Shown: in pieces, positions 35,290 to 47,074 of the stretch | Position numbering within the stretch: the first letter of the stretch is position 1 | How the letters are laid out: every line of letters begins with the position of its first letter | Source: Enchytraeus crypticus | Taxonomy: Eukaryota > Annelida > Clitellata > Enchytraeida > Enchytraeidae | Length of the DNA: 64,000 bases | Reading direction: 5' to 3' | Assembly: GCA_905160935.1 (NCBI GenBank) | Contig: CAJHZI010000276.1 | Span: 1,125,001-1,189,000 of the forward strand | The notes under the pieces: generated by a model | The model's input: the letters and a program-made list of their open reading frames with translations, nothing else | Told to the model about the DNA's origin: nothing | Databases searched by the model: none | Made by a program: the position numbers and the translations under genes

Positions 35290-36310
35290 GTAACAAGCTC
35301 ATTCCTAACTGTTCATATTCTGCATTGTTATTTTAATGACATAGTTATCTCCAACTGCCACGAAACTTATCTGCTATTAATCAGTGATACAACTAGGCCT
35401 ACTGTATAGCCTATTGAATATTTTACAGTAAATAATTTGGACGATGGAGCATAAGAGACCTTAAATTATGAAGCCCTTTGTTCATGTACATATCCTCGCC
35501 AGATATCATTGTAGGCTACATTGCCTTATACACTTTAGCAGTAGGCCCATAGTGTTTTAGGAACCGTTAAAATTCTGGTTTATACCGTTGGCCTACTATT
35601 TATTTTAATTAAACAATTTAGGTAAATGCGCACATTTCAATTGACGTTAATTTCATAGAAAAGTTTATTTTAAATAATTAGTAGAAGAGGGTCATATTAA
35701 GTGTACGCCTACTGAAAATGTAAAAATTGTGTTGATGGTGATTATTTTTAATTACACACTAAATTGTTCCACAAATTAGTACCGATTTTTATATTATCGT
35801 TGCTGTAATGATAAGTAATTTTATAGTTTTACTTTTTGTAGTTCTTCTCGGAAGTTCCTTCACAGAATTGAACATTATTTTAGCCTAATGAAAAATTGTA
35901 CTCTAGAGAACTTCAGCCTCATTGAGTATTAATAAGCCTGAGCATTCTAGAAAACTGTGTAGGATAAGCATCAAACATCTGTGCTCTATGAAATAGACTT
36001 TTCGGCTATAATTGTTTTATAGATTTTCTATAAATTCTTTAAAAAGGGATCGCATATAGTTTATGGCATATGGAACAATTTAATTTTTGCTTCATCTCAA
36101 AAGGTCGGTATACGGAACATAGTATTATGTATTTTAAGACATTCGTATAGACTTATAATATTATCATATATTCTTACATTTCAGGCGATGCCATATATTT
36201 TTGATAGAGGTCTTGCTTCTCTTACACGAATAAGCCTACATTCTCTAAAGAGGCAAACTCATACCAGTAAATGAACTTAATGTCAAATTCCAAAAAATAT
36301 ACGTACACTT
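35290..36310. other. Intronic non-coding DNA
   Basis: No repeat family, ORF or exon recognised. AT-rich, with two TAGGCCTA-like octamers. Confidence 0.4.
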
Positions 36311-36535
36311 CATCATCATCATCATCCTCCCTTAAATCCCAGTTTTACCAGGGTCAGGATACAAATGGACTGTCTCAAATCCTCTCTGTCCTACACCACA
36401 CCATCAACAAATCTCCTATTTGAGACTTTTTCATTCGTTTAAATATTTGTAGCAATTTCTAGAGCCTAGGCGCTCACCAACCGAATGCCCTTTCTGACGT
36501 TGGTATGGATCTTAGTGCTTTAGTCGCCTTCTGGC
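36311..36535 (-). mobile_element. P2, short partner element with LINE-C tail
   Basis: It starts with (CAT)n, the inverse of a (GAT)n tail, then CCCTTAAATCCCAGTTTTAC, the inverse of the LINE-C 3' end. Its 5' module carries CCAACGTCAGAAAGGGCATT and CCTAGGCTCTAGAAATTGC in its own direction. The same module precedes LINE-C tails at 47.1 kb and 57.5 kb. The element is about 225 bp and non-coding. Confidence 0.6.
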
Positions 36536-36662
36536 TGGAGCCAGTGGCGAAGTCGGTAAGACACTCGACCACAGATCAGTATGTGCGGGGTTCAAATCCT
36601 GGGCTCGCCCGTCACTGACATCGCTTTCGAGTGAGGAAACGGACGTTAACCATAGCTTTACC
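36536..36662 (+). mobile_element. SINE-1, near full-length copy
   Basis: Reads GGCTGGAGCCAGTGGCGAAG, A box TGGCGAAGTCGG, B box GGTTCAAATCC about 50 bp downstream, then CACTGACATCGCTTTCGAGT and a TAGCTTTACCAGCTT tail. Both internal pol III promoter boxes match their consensus well. It adjoins the 5' end of the P2 copy. Confidence 0.82.
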
Positions 36663-36824
36663 AGCTTCTACGACACGTGCAGTCACCGGTTGGTCAATTC
36701 TTCGAACAACCCGGACACAACACGGGGAATACGATAGATGGGTATGACTGAGATACGTACACATAAATTAATAAATATAAAAGAACTAAAAATAAAAATT
36801 ACAAAATAATATTAAATATCTCTC

Positions 36825-37250
36825 TTAGTGCACTGCCTACTGGCAGGTCCATGGTACATAACGCCTCCACTCTTCTCTGTCTTCCGCCTTCCTCTTCATT
36901 TCCACATATGAGTGGGTCTTTGAATCATCTAACATACCTAACCTCGGCTTGCCCCTGCCTCTTTTTCCTTTCATTCTACCTTCTATGACTTCTTTTACTA
37001 GACCTTCCCCCTTAGAATGTGTCTTATCCATCTCTTCTTCCTATTTCTTAATACATTTATCAACTGTCTATCTGTGCCAACTCTCTCCAGGACTTCTTCA
37101 TTTGTAACCCTTTGGGTCCAGCTAATCCTCTCCATTCTTCTCCAAATCCACATTTCCAATGCCTCCAGTTTCCTAATATCTTCCTTCCTTAAGGTCCATG
37201 TTTCACATCCATACAATAGCGTGGTCCAAACCAAAGTTTTTTTACTATCT
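36825..37250 (-). mobile_element. LINE-A 3' fragment
   Basis: The minus strand encodes WTTLLYGCETWTLRKEDIRK, RVTNEEVLERVGTDRQLINV and GKRGRGKPRLGMLDDSKTHS, with one break near 37020, ending PWTCQ. The 3' end is GCAGTGCACTAAGAGAGA. 5' truncated. Confidence 0.85.
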
Positions 37251-37429
37251 TAAATGTATATTATATTAAATATAAATTAAACATATATTATATTAATTAT
37301 AGTATATTAAAATATACATTAAATATATTATATATATACATGACAGTTTATATATATATATTATAATATATATATATATTTATATTATATATATATATAT
37401 ATATATAATATATATATATATATAATATA

Positions 37430-37460
<31 letters not shown>

Positions 37461-37465
37461 CTGAT
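37251..37465. repeat. ATTATA/TA-rich arrays
   Basis: ATTAAATATA and TATATAATATA arrays of mixed period beside the LINE-A fragment. Confidence 0.8.
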
Positions 37466-38560
37466 CATATGAATTTCAGATGAGAATGAGAAAATGATAT
37501 ACTGTAGATGTAATTACCTATATGAGTCTCACGACGCTGTTATAAACTTTAATTCTATTACGAGTATGAGTTTGAGTTGAGAATGAACGAATGATAGATA
37601 TAAAATTAGCAATATGAGTCTTATGAATCTGTTATAAACTTTCATTAGATAATCGATATGTAAATTGAGGTTGAGAATGAACAAACGTTAGAGCAGTAAT
37701 TAGCTATTGAGGAATTTGAATGTGAATCACGACGCTCACTTCGCTTACTTCAGAAAGACCGACAGACTGACATACAGAGTTGGCTCAATATAATAATATA
37801 CCAATACGAAGCTCATGTCTTTAATTAAATGATTTGCTGAATAATTTCAATTCACTTAAGATAGGCCGTCTATCTGTTGACGGTAAACTAACCTGTTTGA
37901 GAATTGCAGTGTGGCTGAGTGAGATATTAGTGAAGCGTCAATTATCCGAGACCAACGGTATAGCGCAAAGCTGAGCGTTCGCTGTAGTCAAGGGACTCCG
38001 CATACATCCATCATATAATTTTATAGAAATATCTCTGTGAATATTTATACCCATCTGACAGCACTGTCAGATGGGTATAGATGGGTATCATTGTCTTTGC
38101 CAAGAATGCTACCGGCCTAACGGTATAAACGCTAAATTTTTCTTTGCCTGAAAATTACGTTGAAACATATCTACCATCAAATTGCACCAATCCACAATTC
38201 CTATAACCTGTTAGCAAAGAGCTGCTTGTACTTGCATTAATACTCATTGACAGCTACGTATATTTTCAGATTTCTGAACATAATATACAACTGTCAGTGA
38301 GCATTAACGTAGGCCTAATTATAAACAGATAACAAACTAGCCAATCAAGCAACCAGATCGCTTCTTATCCTAATAAGATTATTTATCTCTGTGAGCCTAT
38401 TTAGTTAAAATGATATTTTCGCATCATTGTTCTGAATTAATTTATTCTCTAGAGAGGAAAAGATAACTTTGCTGAAAATACCTCATGAGACATTTATCAT
38501 TTATCATATAGTTTTCAAAAAGCAAAAGTTGCTCAGAAACCTTGCATCACAGTTGGAATG
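37466..38560. other. Intronic non-coding DNA
   Basis: GAATGA-type motifs (GAGAATGAACAAA, GAGAATGAACGAATGA, GAGAATGAGAAAATGA) recur at about 37480-37700, suggesting a decayed tandem duplication with a period near 100 bp. No gene is supported. Confidence 0.35.
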
Positions 38561-38569
38561 TTATATAAA

Positions 38570-39110
38570 ATGGATGAAAGAAGGAAATGGAAAATATTAA
38601 CATGAATAGTGGTTGTAAGGAATATGCAAGACTACATAACGAGCGTAGAAGCAAAACTGACAAAGCAAGAGAATAACGGTGGAATGAGAAGTGCGACAAG
38701 CTAGCAGAATACGATAAAAGATGACGTTCTGGACGTTCTCCACTAGGAAGGTTTAAATTAACGATACCAGAAGAGAGAGAAGGAACAAAGAACTTCAGTA
38801 TGAACAACAAGGATGACGACCTGAAGACCGATATGAATAATATAAAGGAAAAATGGAAAGAATATGTTGACGATTTGTATGACAAAGATGGAAAACCAAC
38901 GGTAACTGATTTTGAACTAGAAGAAGAAACCATGGTAGGGATGATGAAAAGGGACCAGATATAATGAAAGAAGAAATTCTTGAGGCAATTATAAATATGA
39001 AACAAGGAAAGGCGGCGGGGATTGATAACATACCAGAAGCATTTCTGCAGAATTATGAATAGAATTGTACGAGACCGTTATCTGTCTGGCCAGAGGATTT
39101 CACGAAGTCA

Positions 39111-39145
<35 letters not shown>

Positions 39146-40470
39146 CGAGAGAGAGATAAAGAGAAGTATGTTTTATTTCAAAAATACACTCAAATATGCA
39201 CACACACTAGGCCGCAAAAGAGGTTAAAAACCTATCTAGTTGATCTCCCATCATGCATGCATAAAAATACAAACTAAAATAAATATGAAAACTAAAAATG
39301 AACAAAGCAAATCAAAATTATGTCAACTCAAAGAATAGAAGCAATAATGACTTCAATTAATGATTAAAGCAAGTAATGATTCCAATTCCTAATAAACCTA
39401 ATGCTGTTAAACGTTCTAACTAAATAACAATAAGCTTAATAGAACAAACACTTAAAATCTTATTTAAAATATTAAATAATCGTATTCAGTCAACATCAGA
39501 TGCAATATTCAGTAACTCACAATTTGGCTTTCGAAAAGGATATGGTACTAGAGAAGAAATAGGAGTAATGAGAGTTATATGTGAACGTAGCTTGAAACAT
39601 GAAAATGATGTCTTCATATGTTTTGTAGATTTGGTAAAGACTTTTCATAGAATAGACAGGATAATGATGTTAAACATCTTGAGGAGGATTGGAGTTGACT
39701 GAAGTGATTGAAGAGTGATTTTAAATGTGTACTTGGATCAGAAAGCAATAGTCAAAATCCAGCAAGAGTTCTCTGAGGAGGGTGAAACAGGACGGGGGTA
39801 AGACAGGGATGTTGTATTTCACCTCTACTGTTTAATCTCTAGGCCGAGGCGGTTATGGTTGAGGCGATGGAAGATATTGAGGGAGGAAGAACTATTGAAG
39901 GCAAATCGCTGAAAGATGTGAGGTTTTCAGATGATTTAGGTATGCTTGCTAGTACTGAAACAGGACTACAAAAGGCTGTGGATGATCTGAATGTAACAGC
40001 GTTCAGAAATGGCATGAAGATTAATATAGAGAAGACAAAAGTTATGAGAGAGTGTAAGAATCACAAGGATGTAAATATTATATTGAATAACACGCGATTC
40101 CAACAGGTGAGAAGCTTCAAGTATTTGGGCTACACCATCATGAATGATGGGAAGTGTGAAACGGAAATAAAATGTAGAATTGAACAGGCTAAAGAGGCTT
40201 TCGGCAAGAGAAAAGAGCTGACGTTCGAAAGGCATTGGGAAAAATACAAATATAGAGATTGTAAAATCATTGGTTTGGTTTCACTTCTGTATGGGTGTGA
40301 AATGCGAGAAAGAAGATATCCAGAAACTAGAGGCATTTGAAATGTGGTTATGGAGAAGATGGAAAAGATTAGTTGGACTGCCAAAATTACATAGAAAGTT
40401 CTTGAAAGAGTCGGTACAGAGAGACAGTTAATAAATGTGATAAGAAATAGAAAGAAATGCTGGATGGGGT
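38570..40470 (+). mobile_element. LINE-B copy with an internal insertion
   Basis: Broken frames encode DDDLKTDMNNIKEKWKEYVD, NNRIQSTSDAIFSNSQFGF-like fingers, CFVDLVKTFHRID (palm motif A, diverged), FSDDLGMLASTETGLQK (motif C) and FKYLGYTIMNDGKCETE. Near 39112 the FTKSV/MIPIP region is interrupted by about 260 bp starting with (GA)n. Stops and indels are frequent, so it is a fossil. Confidence 0.82.
39113..39373. mobile_element. (GA)n-led insertion inside LINE-B
   Basis: AGAGAG array followed by about 200 bp including CCTATCTAGTTGATCTCCC. A related segment (CCTATCTAGTTGACAGCC) interrupts the LINE-A copy near 42415-42650, also led by a short GA run. Confidence 0.5.
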
Positions 40471-40499
40471 ATATTATAAAACAAAAAGTAAAAAGTAAA

Positions 40500-40690
40500 C
40501 ACGCATTATAGTGAATAATCAACTATGTTGATATCTATCACTTTTAAAACCACATGTTTAATCCGTTAGGCAATTTAGACCATTTTCAGTATAACCAGTG
40601 AATGTCCGAGATTTTACTCTCAGATCAGCGCGGCCGGGATTCGAACCCACAGGGTTCAATTCACCGCAGGATTTGTCATTTAAAACTTCA
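40500..40690 (-). mobile_element. SINE-2 (tRNA-derived)
   Basis: The + strand reads TATAGTGAATAATCAACTAT, GATATCTATCACTTTTAAAAC, then GATTTTACTCTCAGATCAGC and GGGATTCGAACCC, the inverse of a pol III B box. It mirrors the copy at 48365-48578. Confidence 0.7.
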
Positions 40691-40734
40691 TGACGTTACC
40701 CCTACGATATTTAGACATTCTATATATATATATA

Positions 40735-40762
40735 TGCGTAAATGTATATGTATGTGTATATA

Positions 40763-40835
<73 letters not shown>
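40735..40835. repeat. (TA)n array
   Basis: TA array between SINE-2 and a LINE tail fragment; produces spurious YI-rich ORFs. Confidence 0.9.
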
Positions 40836-40836
<1 letters not shown>

Positions 40837-41030
40837 GGGGAATGGTTTACTAAAGGATGCAATAGAAAGAAGACTGCAAGGAAAAAGAGTTAGAGGAAAA
40901 CAGAGACATGGGATGCTGGATGATCTGATAATAAATTCATATAAGGAGATGAAAAGGAAGGCCTAGGATAGAATTGGTTGGAAGAGTCATATGCCATGGA
41001 CCAGCCGTTTGGCAGTGAACTCGAAGAAGA
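40837..41030 (+). mobile_element. LINE-B 3' tail
   Basis: It encodes GNGLLKDAIERRLQGKRVRG, then GMLDDLIINSYKEMKRKA, and ends near GGCAGTGAACTCGAAGAAGA. Joined directly to the TA array. Confidence 0.75.
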
Positions 41031-41604
41031 ATACCTCACAGACGATTCAGACAATTTCCTTCTTTCAAGTTAACTTCTGCAGTTAAGGGATAGATTGTTA
41101 TGGTTTGGCTATCCTTATTTGATTTTTCCTTGTTTGTCAAAATTTGTTTTTCTATTGCATAACAATGTTTTGCAAGTGTATCATTAGCTTGTATAGGCAC
41201 GATGAACACTGTACTTTTATACTCGTATCAGGTCGATATTCGTATGAGAATGATATTGATACCGGTTAAGTTTGAGCTTAACTTAGCTAATATGTCAACT
41301 GATGATTCTTCTTTATCAAGTTGCGATCCTCGTCAAGGCACTTTGCCAGATTAAATTGATAACTCTTATATAAAAGACGTTAAAGGAACAGTATTTAGAT
41401 TTATATATTGTCAGGATCATATATTTGCTGTCTTAAATTGTGTATTTTTTTTAGTAACTGAGGATGTAGAGAGTTATTTTCTAGCCTAATACATTTCTTT
41501 ATTTATTTAGTTAGATCACCAAAAAAGGGCATTCAACCCTGTACAGTTCACAAGCAATGCAAACAATCAAGTAAATGCAATATGTGAACACAATTTAAAT
41601 GTGA

Positions 41605-42215
41605 ACCATGGTATGTAAGGGTTCATGAACCATGAACCATTATATGTAAAGATAATATTATATGAGTCAGCTGTTCAGATCTCCGTCGTGGGCGGGGCAT
41701 AAATAGTGTCAGAGTTCCTGATTGGTGGGCCAGCCCGGTTAGAGGAGAATTCGAGAGGTGGAGGTTTGTTTACAAGGACACGTGAAAAAGGTTTAGAAGA
41801 GAGAACTCGTGTTTGGAAAGATATTAGGAAAGATACAGATCTTTCTCGTCTAGACGTTATAGACGATAGTGGCTTATCTGTGAGCAGATAAGACCGTTGT
41901 GGAGACCGTAAGTGTGGTAAAAGGAAAACGTAAGAGAACAGAGATAGCTTTGTTAAAGTTGTTAATTTAGAATATAAAGGTTCTTACGATAGAATTTCTG
42001 AAGTAGTTTTGTGGTCGTTACACGTTGGATTTCTAATATATAAATTTGTGCGTATAGTCGTAGACCTATAAATTATGTTAAATTTGCGATCGAATGTTTT
42101 ATTTTGGATTGTATCTGGAGTTACTGTAGTTTGCGCGTTATAACTATCGGATATTTTCGTTTCTTTATACACTGTCTGTAAGTACTATTTAATTCGTATT
42201 TTATTGAATAAATTT
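41605..42215 (+). promoter_or_regulatory. Promoter-like island, possible solo LTR
   Basis: A GC box (GGGCGGGG, about 41692-41699) is followed at once by a TATA-like ATAAATAG, then ATTGGTGGGCC, a donor-like GACCGTAAGT (about 41904) and AATAAA near 42209. This order of TATA, transcribed region and polyadenylation signal within about 500 bp fits a solo LTR, but no confident TG...CA ends or target duplication were found. A promoter with first exon is the alternative. Confidence 0.35.
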
Positions 42216-42339
42216 AATTTAATTTTTAAACACGTTTTCGTAATTGAAACTTTTAGGATAAATTCAGAGAGCTATTCGAGGCCGGGGCCAATGTTTTTAA
42301 GACTTTAATAATTTAATGAACATTAGAGGCCTTGACACA

Positions 42340-42845
42340 TGTATTTTACTTTTAAATGTATTAAGAAATTGGAAGAAGATTGGACGCATTCTAAGGGGAG
42401 AAGGTCTATTAGAGAGAGAAAGAACTATGTTTAATGTTGACATTATCATCAATGCACGAAAAACAAAATTACACATACAAACGGGTCATCAAAGAGGATA
42501 AATGAATCCTATCTAGTTGACAGCCTACAATCATAAGCAAACATACACAGACAACAACTCATAATAATACGCCAATTAATGCAGATTACAACACAGCAGA
42601 GGTTAATAATTCTTTAATAGAGGTCATATTATACATTTTGTAGAGGTTCTACTAATAGAGGTCATAGACGGTACAATGGAAGGAAAAAGAGGCAGGGGCA
42701 GGCCGAGATTAGGTATATGTATGTAAGATGATTTATAGACCCACTCACATGTGGAGTGAAAGGGACATCGGAAGACAGAGAAGAGTGGAGGCGTTATACA
42801 CAATGGACCTGCCAGTAGGCAGTGCACTAAGAGAGAGAGAGATTT
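42340..42845 (+). mobile_element. LINE-A 3' tail with internal insertion
   Basis: LINE-A sequence (TTAAGAAATTGGAAGAAGAT, then ATTCTAAGGGGAGAAGG) is interrupted at about 42415-42650 and resumes with AGGTCATAGACGGTACAATG, GGCAGGGGCAGGCCGAGATT and the end GGCAGTGCACTAAGAGAGA. Confidence 0.75.
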
Positions 42846-44289
42846 TACTCAATTAATTCCTTACAGATATTTCTGGCTATATGTTTTCTTGTGTGACATT
42901 TTCCGAAAAACCTTGTAGGCTGGTGTTTCTCGGATGTTCTATCAGTACACCAGCGAGTAAAAAATATTTCTCCAATTCACAAAATTTCGATTGCTCTAGA
43001 TGCCAGGAAGTATTTTTTTACTGCAAAATAAATTATAGTATAGAAATGTATAGGTATAGTCTCAGCATTCATCATTGTTGCTAAAGTTGAGACTGGTTTC
43101 AACTTGAGTTTCCTATGAATATAGTGGATGGGCTAACACAGATTTGAATCCGAAACATACTCGCGCGCAGTAGAAAATGTAACAGGATGATGTTATTCGT
43201 TCAGTTTTATAAATAACCATGATAATGGAACATATTAGAGGAAATATTCATTACTGAAGGCGGACACGGAAATGTGGGAAGATTTACATGTTCTTTTGTA
43301 AGATCTATAAAAATAATTTAAGAACGTTTAACTAAATCTGATTATAATCAGCTCAGTTAAAGTTTTTGTTTTGCATGCTTTTGCATGCATTTGCCTGATA
43401 TTTTCGGAGTTACCTAGGTTGAGTGCAGGGACCATTTATAAGATAGTATAACTCCACTGAAAAGGTGCAATGGAATATCCATGTCCAGCTGTCTACTTCA
43501 TCTCTTCAGTATTGATATTACTGTCAGCATTAGCTGCTGTTCTCTTGATGGATGCGACATCTTGCAGCACGTTTTCTCTCAGCTTAAGCTAAATGTAAGC
43601 ACTCCTCATTCAGCTCTTTCTTAAATTCGACAGAATCCAGACAATTATAGTAGGAATCATTAAAAATTGAGTAAGAAAACTGTAATTAAAAAACAAAATT
43701 ATACTATTTATTTAAATACTAAAATATTAATGAATTTCATAACGTATTTTGCAGTTTAATCGTATTATCTATGAAAAGTGATATGAAATGAAGTGACAGC
43801 TAGTGTACATGTTCCCAGTGTCTTTTCTAGGTCACTAAAGAATATAAGCTATAAATTCCAAATCGTAAAAGAAAACGAAGCAACTTATGAAAGCATTGGA
43901 AAAGCAATTTAAAGGCCATGTTGTTTCAATTAAAGCTTTGGTATAGGTTTAGCCTTTGTGTTGTGGTCATCATAGTACAAGATAATATAACATAGCATAA
44001 CATAGCATAAAATAGCATAACATAGTATAGCACAACATAACATAAAAGAGTCAGAAAGAAAAATTACAAGCCTGTCTAAGACATATTAAAACACTTAACA
44101 AACACAAATTCATAATATTATATTCAGTAAGATAGAGAATAACATCATCAATAACAACAACAACAATAGAATTAGAGTGCCACTGTTGTCCATGGCAACA
44201 TTAAGCACAATGGCACCAAATCCCATCCGATGAGCAGAGTGTGGAGTCCAAAAATTGTGCAAGCCAAAATCCGGGAATTCAGTCCTAGG
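42846..44289. other. Intronic non-coding DNA
   Basis: An irregular CATAACATAG tandem array lies at about 43987-44047. A possible B-box-like segment is at about 43145 (minus strand). No gene recognised. Confidence 0.4.
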
Positions 44290-44781
44290 AAGGGTACTAG
44301 TGAAATATTTTAATGGTCAACTTGGAATATCTTAAGAAATTTACAAAAATAAAGGCCACCATTCTTCTTTTTCCATTTCCGTATTTATAATCAGGTGAAA
44401 AATTTGGCAGTTAACATGACTTCATATATTTTTAGAGCAAATTGGCATTAAACCATTTTTAACATGGTTATTATAGACATGTTTATCATAAGTAACGTTA
44501 AACAATTGCAGCATTATTCGAACTAACCATTTTGAACTCGAATCGAACTCTTGTGAAATGGAAAGCAAGCCGAACCCGAACCGAACCCCTGTTAGCAGGA
44601 AGCCGAACCGAACCGAACTCTCAAATTGTCAACTGCTAACCGAACCCGAACCAAACCAAACTTTCATTTTCAACAAACCGAACCAAACCGAACTCTCAAT
44701 TTGTCGACTGCTAACCGAACCGAACTTTCATTTTCAACGAACCGAACCGAACTCTGAAATTTCATGAAATTCCCATCTCTA
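44290..44781 (+). mobile_element. hAT-like element, 3' part (second copy)
   Basis: Matches the right half of the element at 1996-3583: TGGTCAACTT, then GGTGAAAAATTTGGCAGTTAA, then CCGAACC arrays separated by AACTTTCATTTTCAAC units, ending ATTCCCATCTCTA. About 100 bp near 44420-44520 is not shared. No left terminal repeat was found, so the copy is truncated. Confidence 0.65.
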
Positions 44782-45660
44782 GTAAAGACATGGTTTTGGA
44801 AAATCGTAATCCTATATAAACAAAATCTTATTCCAAATTCCTATTTTGTACTACAACGTAACCACTGCGAATAATTTTACCAAAGGTCAAGCAACCAACT
44901 AATTATTATTTGTATGAGTTTTCTAAATTTCTATTTAGGTCTAATGTGACATCTGTAGGCTAACACCGTAAAATAACTAATTAATTTATAATAATTATTT
45001 ACTCAATAATTGTTTAATCGATAATATATTTATCATACAAATATTTCAATTGATTTGTAGATTCTGCCTCGCTAATTTATGACCTCTAGTTAGACAGCTA
45101 CTAGTTAAATAACACCAAGTGATACAATCAAACTTACTGACTTTATTTACAATCTAAAATTGGCCTTCTTATTTAAGATTTCCCCTAATTATTATTTCAT
45201 TTGGAAATGTTAATCCTGTATTTCTTAGACGATTTTTATAAGTAAAATTCTTGCATTCCTTATCGCTCTTGCAAGAGCGTTCTCCAATCTACACGTATAT
45301 CTATCATCTATATCCGATTTTAGGAAAGGACACTAAGTTTCAACAAAATACCCAACATCTTGACCAAAGAAGTGTTCTTATAAAATGTGAAATCAGAACA
45401 AGGTCATAACATCTTGACTACTTGACACACTATGACAGTAAAGTCTGATCCCACTGCTGAAAATCTTATTAACACATTGTTGGGGTTAGATACACTGTTG
45501 CAATGGATCTCAACTCAATCATTAATGAATTGCAGTAATATCCTAACACAATAATGTTAAACGGATTGTTGCACACTGCATACGCATGACAGTGCACGCT
45601 ATATTATATGAATTGTTTTCTTCGCTCATCATAATACGATGAATTGCATTCAAAACTTAC
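44782..45660. other. Intronic non-coding DNA
   Basis: No repeat family or exon recognised. Confidence 0.4.
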
Positions 45661-45985
45661 TTAATGGCGGGATTTAGCGCACTCGGTTTAGTTGAGCGTT
45701 AATACATATTGCAGGTCACGAGAGAGATACTCTGGTCCACTGCCGTGCAGTGAGCGACAAGTTAGGCATGCGATTTTGAATGTCAAGCGTTCTCGTACCC
45801 TCACCCAATGCAGCTGCATTAATAGTGGAGTGACGTGATCTCCTCGTTTACCACCATTGATAAGTCTCGCTGCTGCATTCAGAACCGACTGATACCTATA
45901 TGAGTGAACATCCGGTAAACCATAAAGTGTCTTTGGTGACAACACCCAAATATCATCAGAGTCAGCTAAAATATCAGCTCAATGG
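45661..45985 (-). mobile_element. LINE-D C-terminal fragment with SINE-3 head scrap
   Basis: The minus strand (45689-45945 and a little beyond) encodes TLYGLPDVHSYRYQSVLNAA, then ARLINGGKRGDHVTPLLMQL and WVRVRERLTFKIACLTCRSL, the conserved C-terminal region of CR1/L2-type LINE polymerases. The + strand at 45664-45710 reads GGCGGGATTTAGCGCACTCG, the 5' head of a SINE-3. Confidence 0.75.
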
Positions 45986-46032
45986 AAATCAGAGTGAACC
46001 TTCAATACTACTGTCTCTGTAGAAAGACTAGA

Positions 46033-46318
46033 CGGCGGGGTTAGCGCACTTGGTTTAGTTGCGCGTCAATTATCGAAGTTAAGCTGCATCGACCTCCGTT
46101 AGTACTTTGTGGGTGACCACCTTGGAAGACCGAGTGTTGACCGCTTAGGAAGGAAAAAATCCTAGGGTGATGGAAGGTTATTTCTTAAATCCGCGCCGGC
46201 TGCAATTGATGCGCCATCAAAAGGCAACGATTACTAATAACCATGGAGAGGAAGGAGGAAATGGGTCTTAAACAAGCATCTGTGCTTCCTGGCCCAGTGT
46301 GCCGTTATGTATTATGTA
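46033..46318 (+). mobile_element. SINE-3 (5S rRNA-derived)
   Basis: Contains the 5S internal promoter: GAAGTTAAGC (46075-46084), TTAGTACTT, and GGGTGACCACCTTGGAAGAC (46111-46130), with about 35 bp between A box and C box as in 5S rRNA. Then comes a non-5S body (GGTTATTTCTTAAATCCGCG, GCAACGATTACTAATAACCA, GGAAATGGGTCTTAAACAAG) ending GCCGTTATG. A full inverse copy lies at 50924-51190. It interrupts the LINE-D remnant, whose parts lie on both sides. Confidence 0.82.
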
Positions 46319-46985
46319 GATCTCTATGCAGACTGAGTGATAGGTAGCGTGCATTTGTCGAGATGAGCAGGCAGCTGATCTACCACTAGGCGCTCCATTA
46401 ATTTAGATATTACACTATGGTTAGATATAGGACTATAAATACCCCCGCCATTTACATCCGTATCACATTTTCTTAAGTAAAGGGTGACATAATATTACAT
46501 TGATATATGAGGAATAATTCTATGAGAGAGTGACTGATCGAACATGTAAGTAATGAATGGTGTTAGAATAGCGATATTCTTTATGATGAGCCACGTAGGT
46601 ATAGGTCCAACTAGCACGACGTTTACGTGATATAGCCACAATAACCTGTTCAAAGGCTAACTAAATGAAGCAATTGAGGTGACAGCTTTCAGCGGCTGGG
46701 GTGAAAACGGGTTGCATACGATCAAAAACGGGTGGTATCAGATGTGTTGCAACGCACGACGACGATTTTATCTTCGAAGAACCTATGAAAATCATGGGCA
46801 GTAACATGAGTAATACGAGCGGAGGCAGCGGAACCTCCTTTGCCCATAATATGATCTAAGATTTTTCACAGTTTTTGGGTGGTGTTCCTGACTCTTCAGT
46901 AATCTAATGCATAATCGATTGGCCTATCCCAGCCTATTCCATCAAAAGCTTTTTAAAAATCTACAAACATATGAAGACATCTTTC
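46319..46985 (-). mobile_element. LINE-D RT fragment
   Basis: The minus strand encodes, in broken frames, PTWLIIKNIAILTPFITYMF, SNHSVISKLMERLVVDQL and similar RT finger residues at about 46340-46660. At 46900-46985 it encodes KAFDGIGW-like motif A residues that resemble the LINE-B palm. Order and orientation fit a LINE-D copy split by SINE-3, plus a second LINE scrap. Confidence 0.65.
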
Positions 46986-47074
46986 TAGGTTTGAAGTAGA
47001 CTGGAGAAATAGAAAATAAATTTTAGATTTGTACGTGATTTGTGTCGTGAGCCGTGTTGTGACCGGGTTGCTTG

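Noticed and set aside
35108-35302. Minus-strand 64-codon ORF
   Set aside because: It overlaps the + strand exon 35172-35289, which has both splice sites and a phase match; the minus ORF is a shadow.
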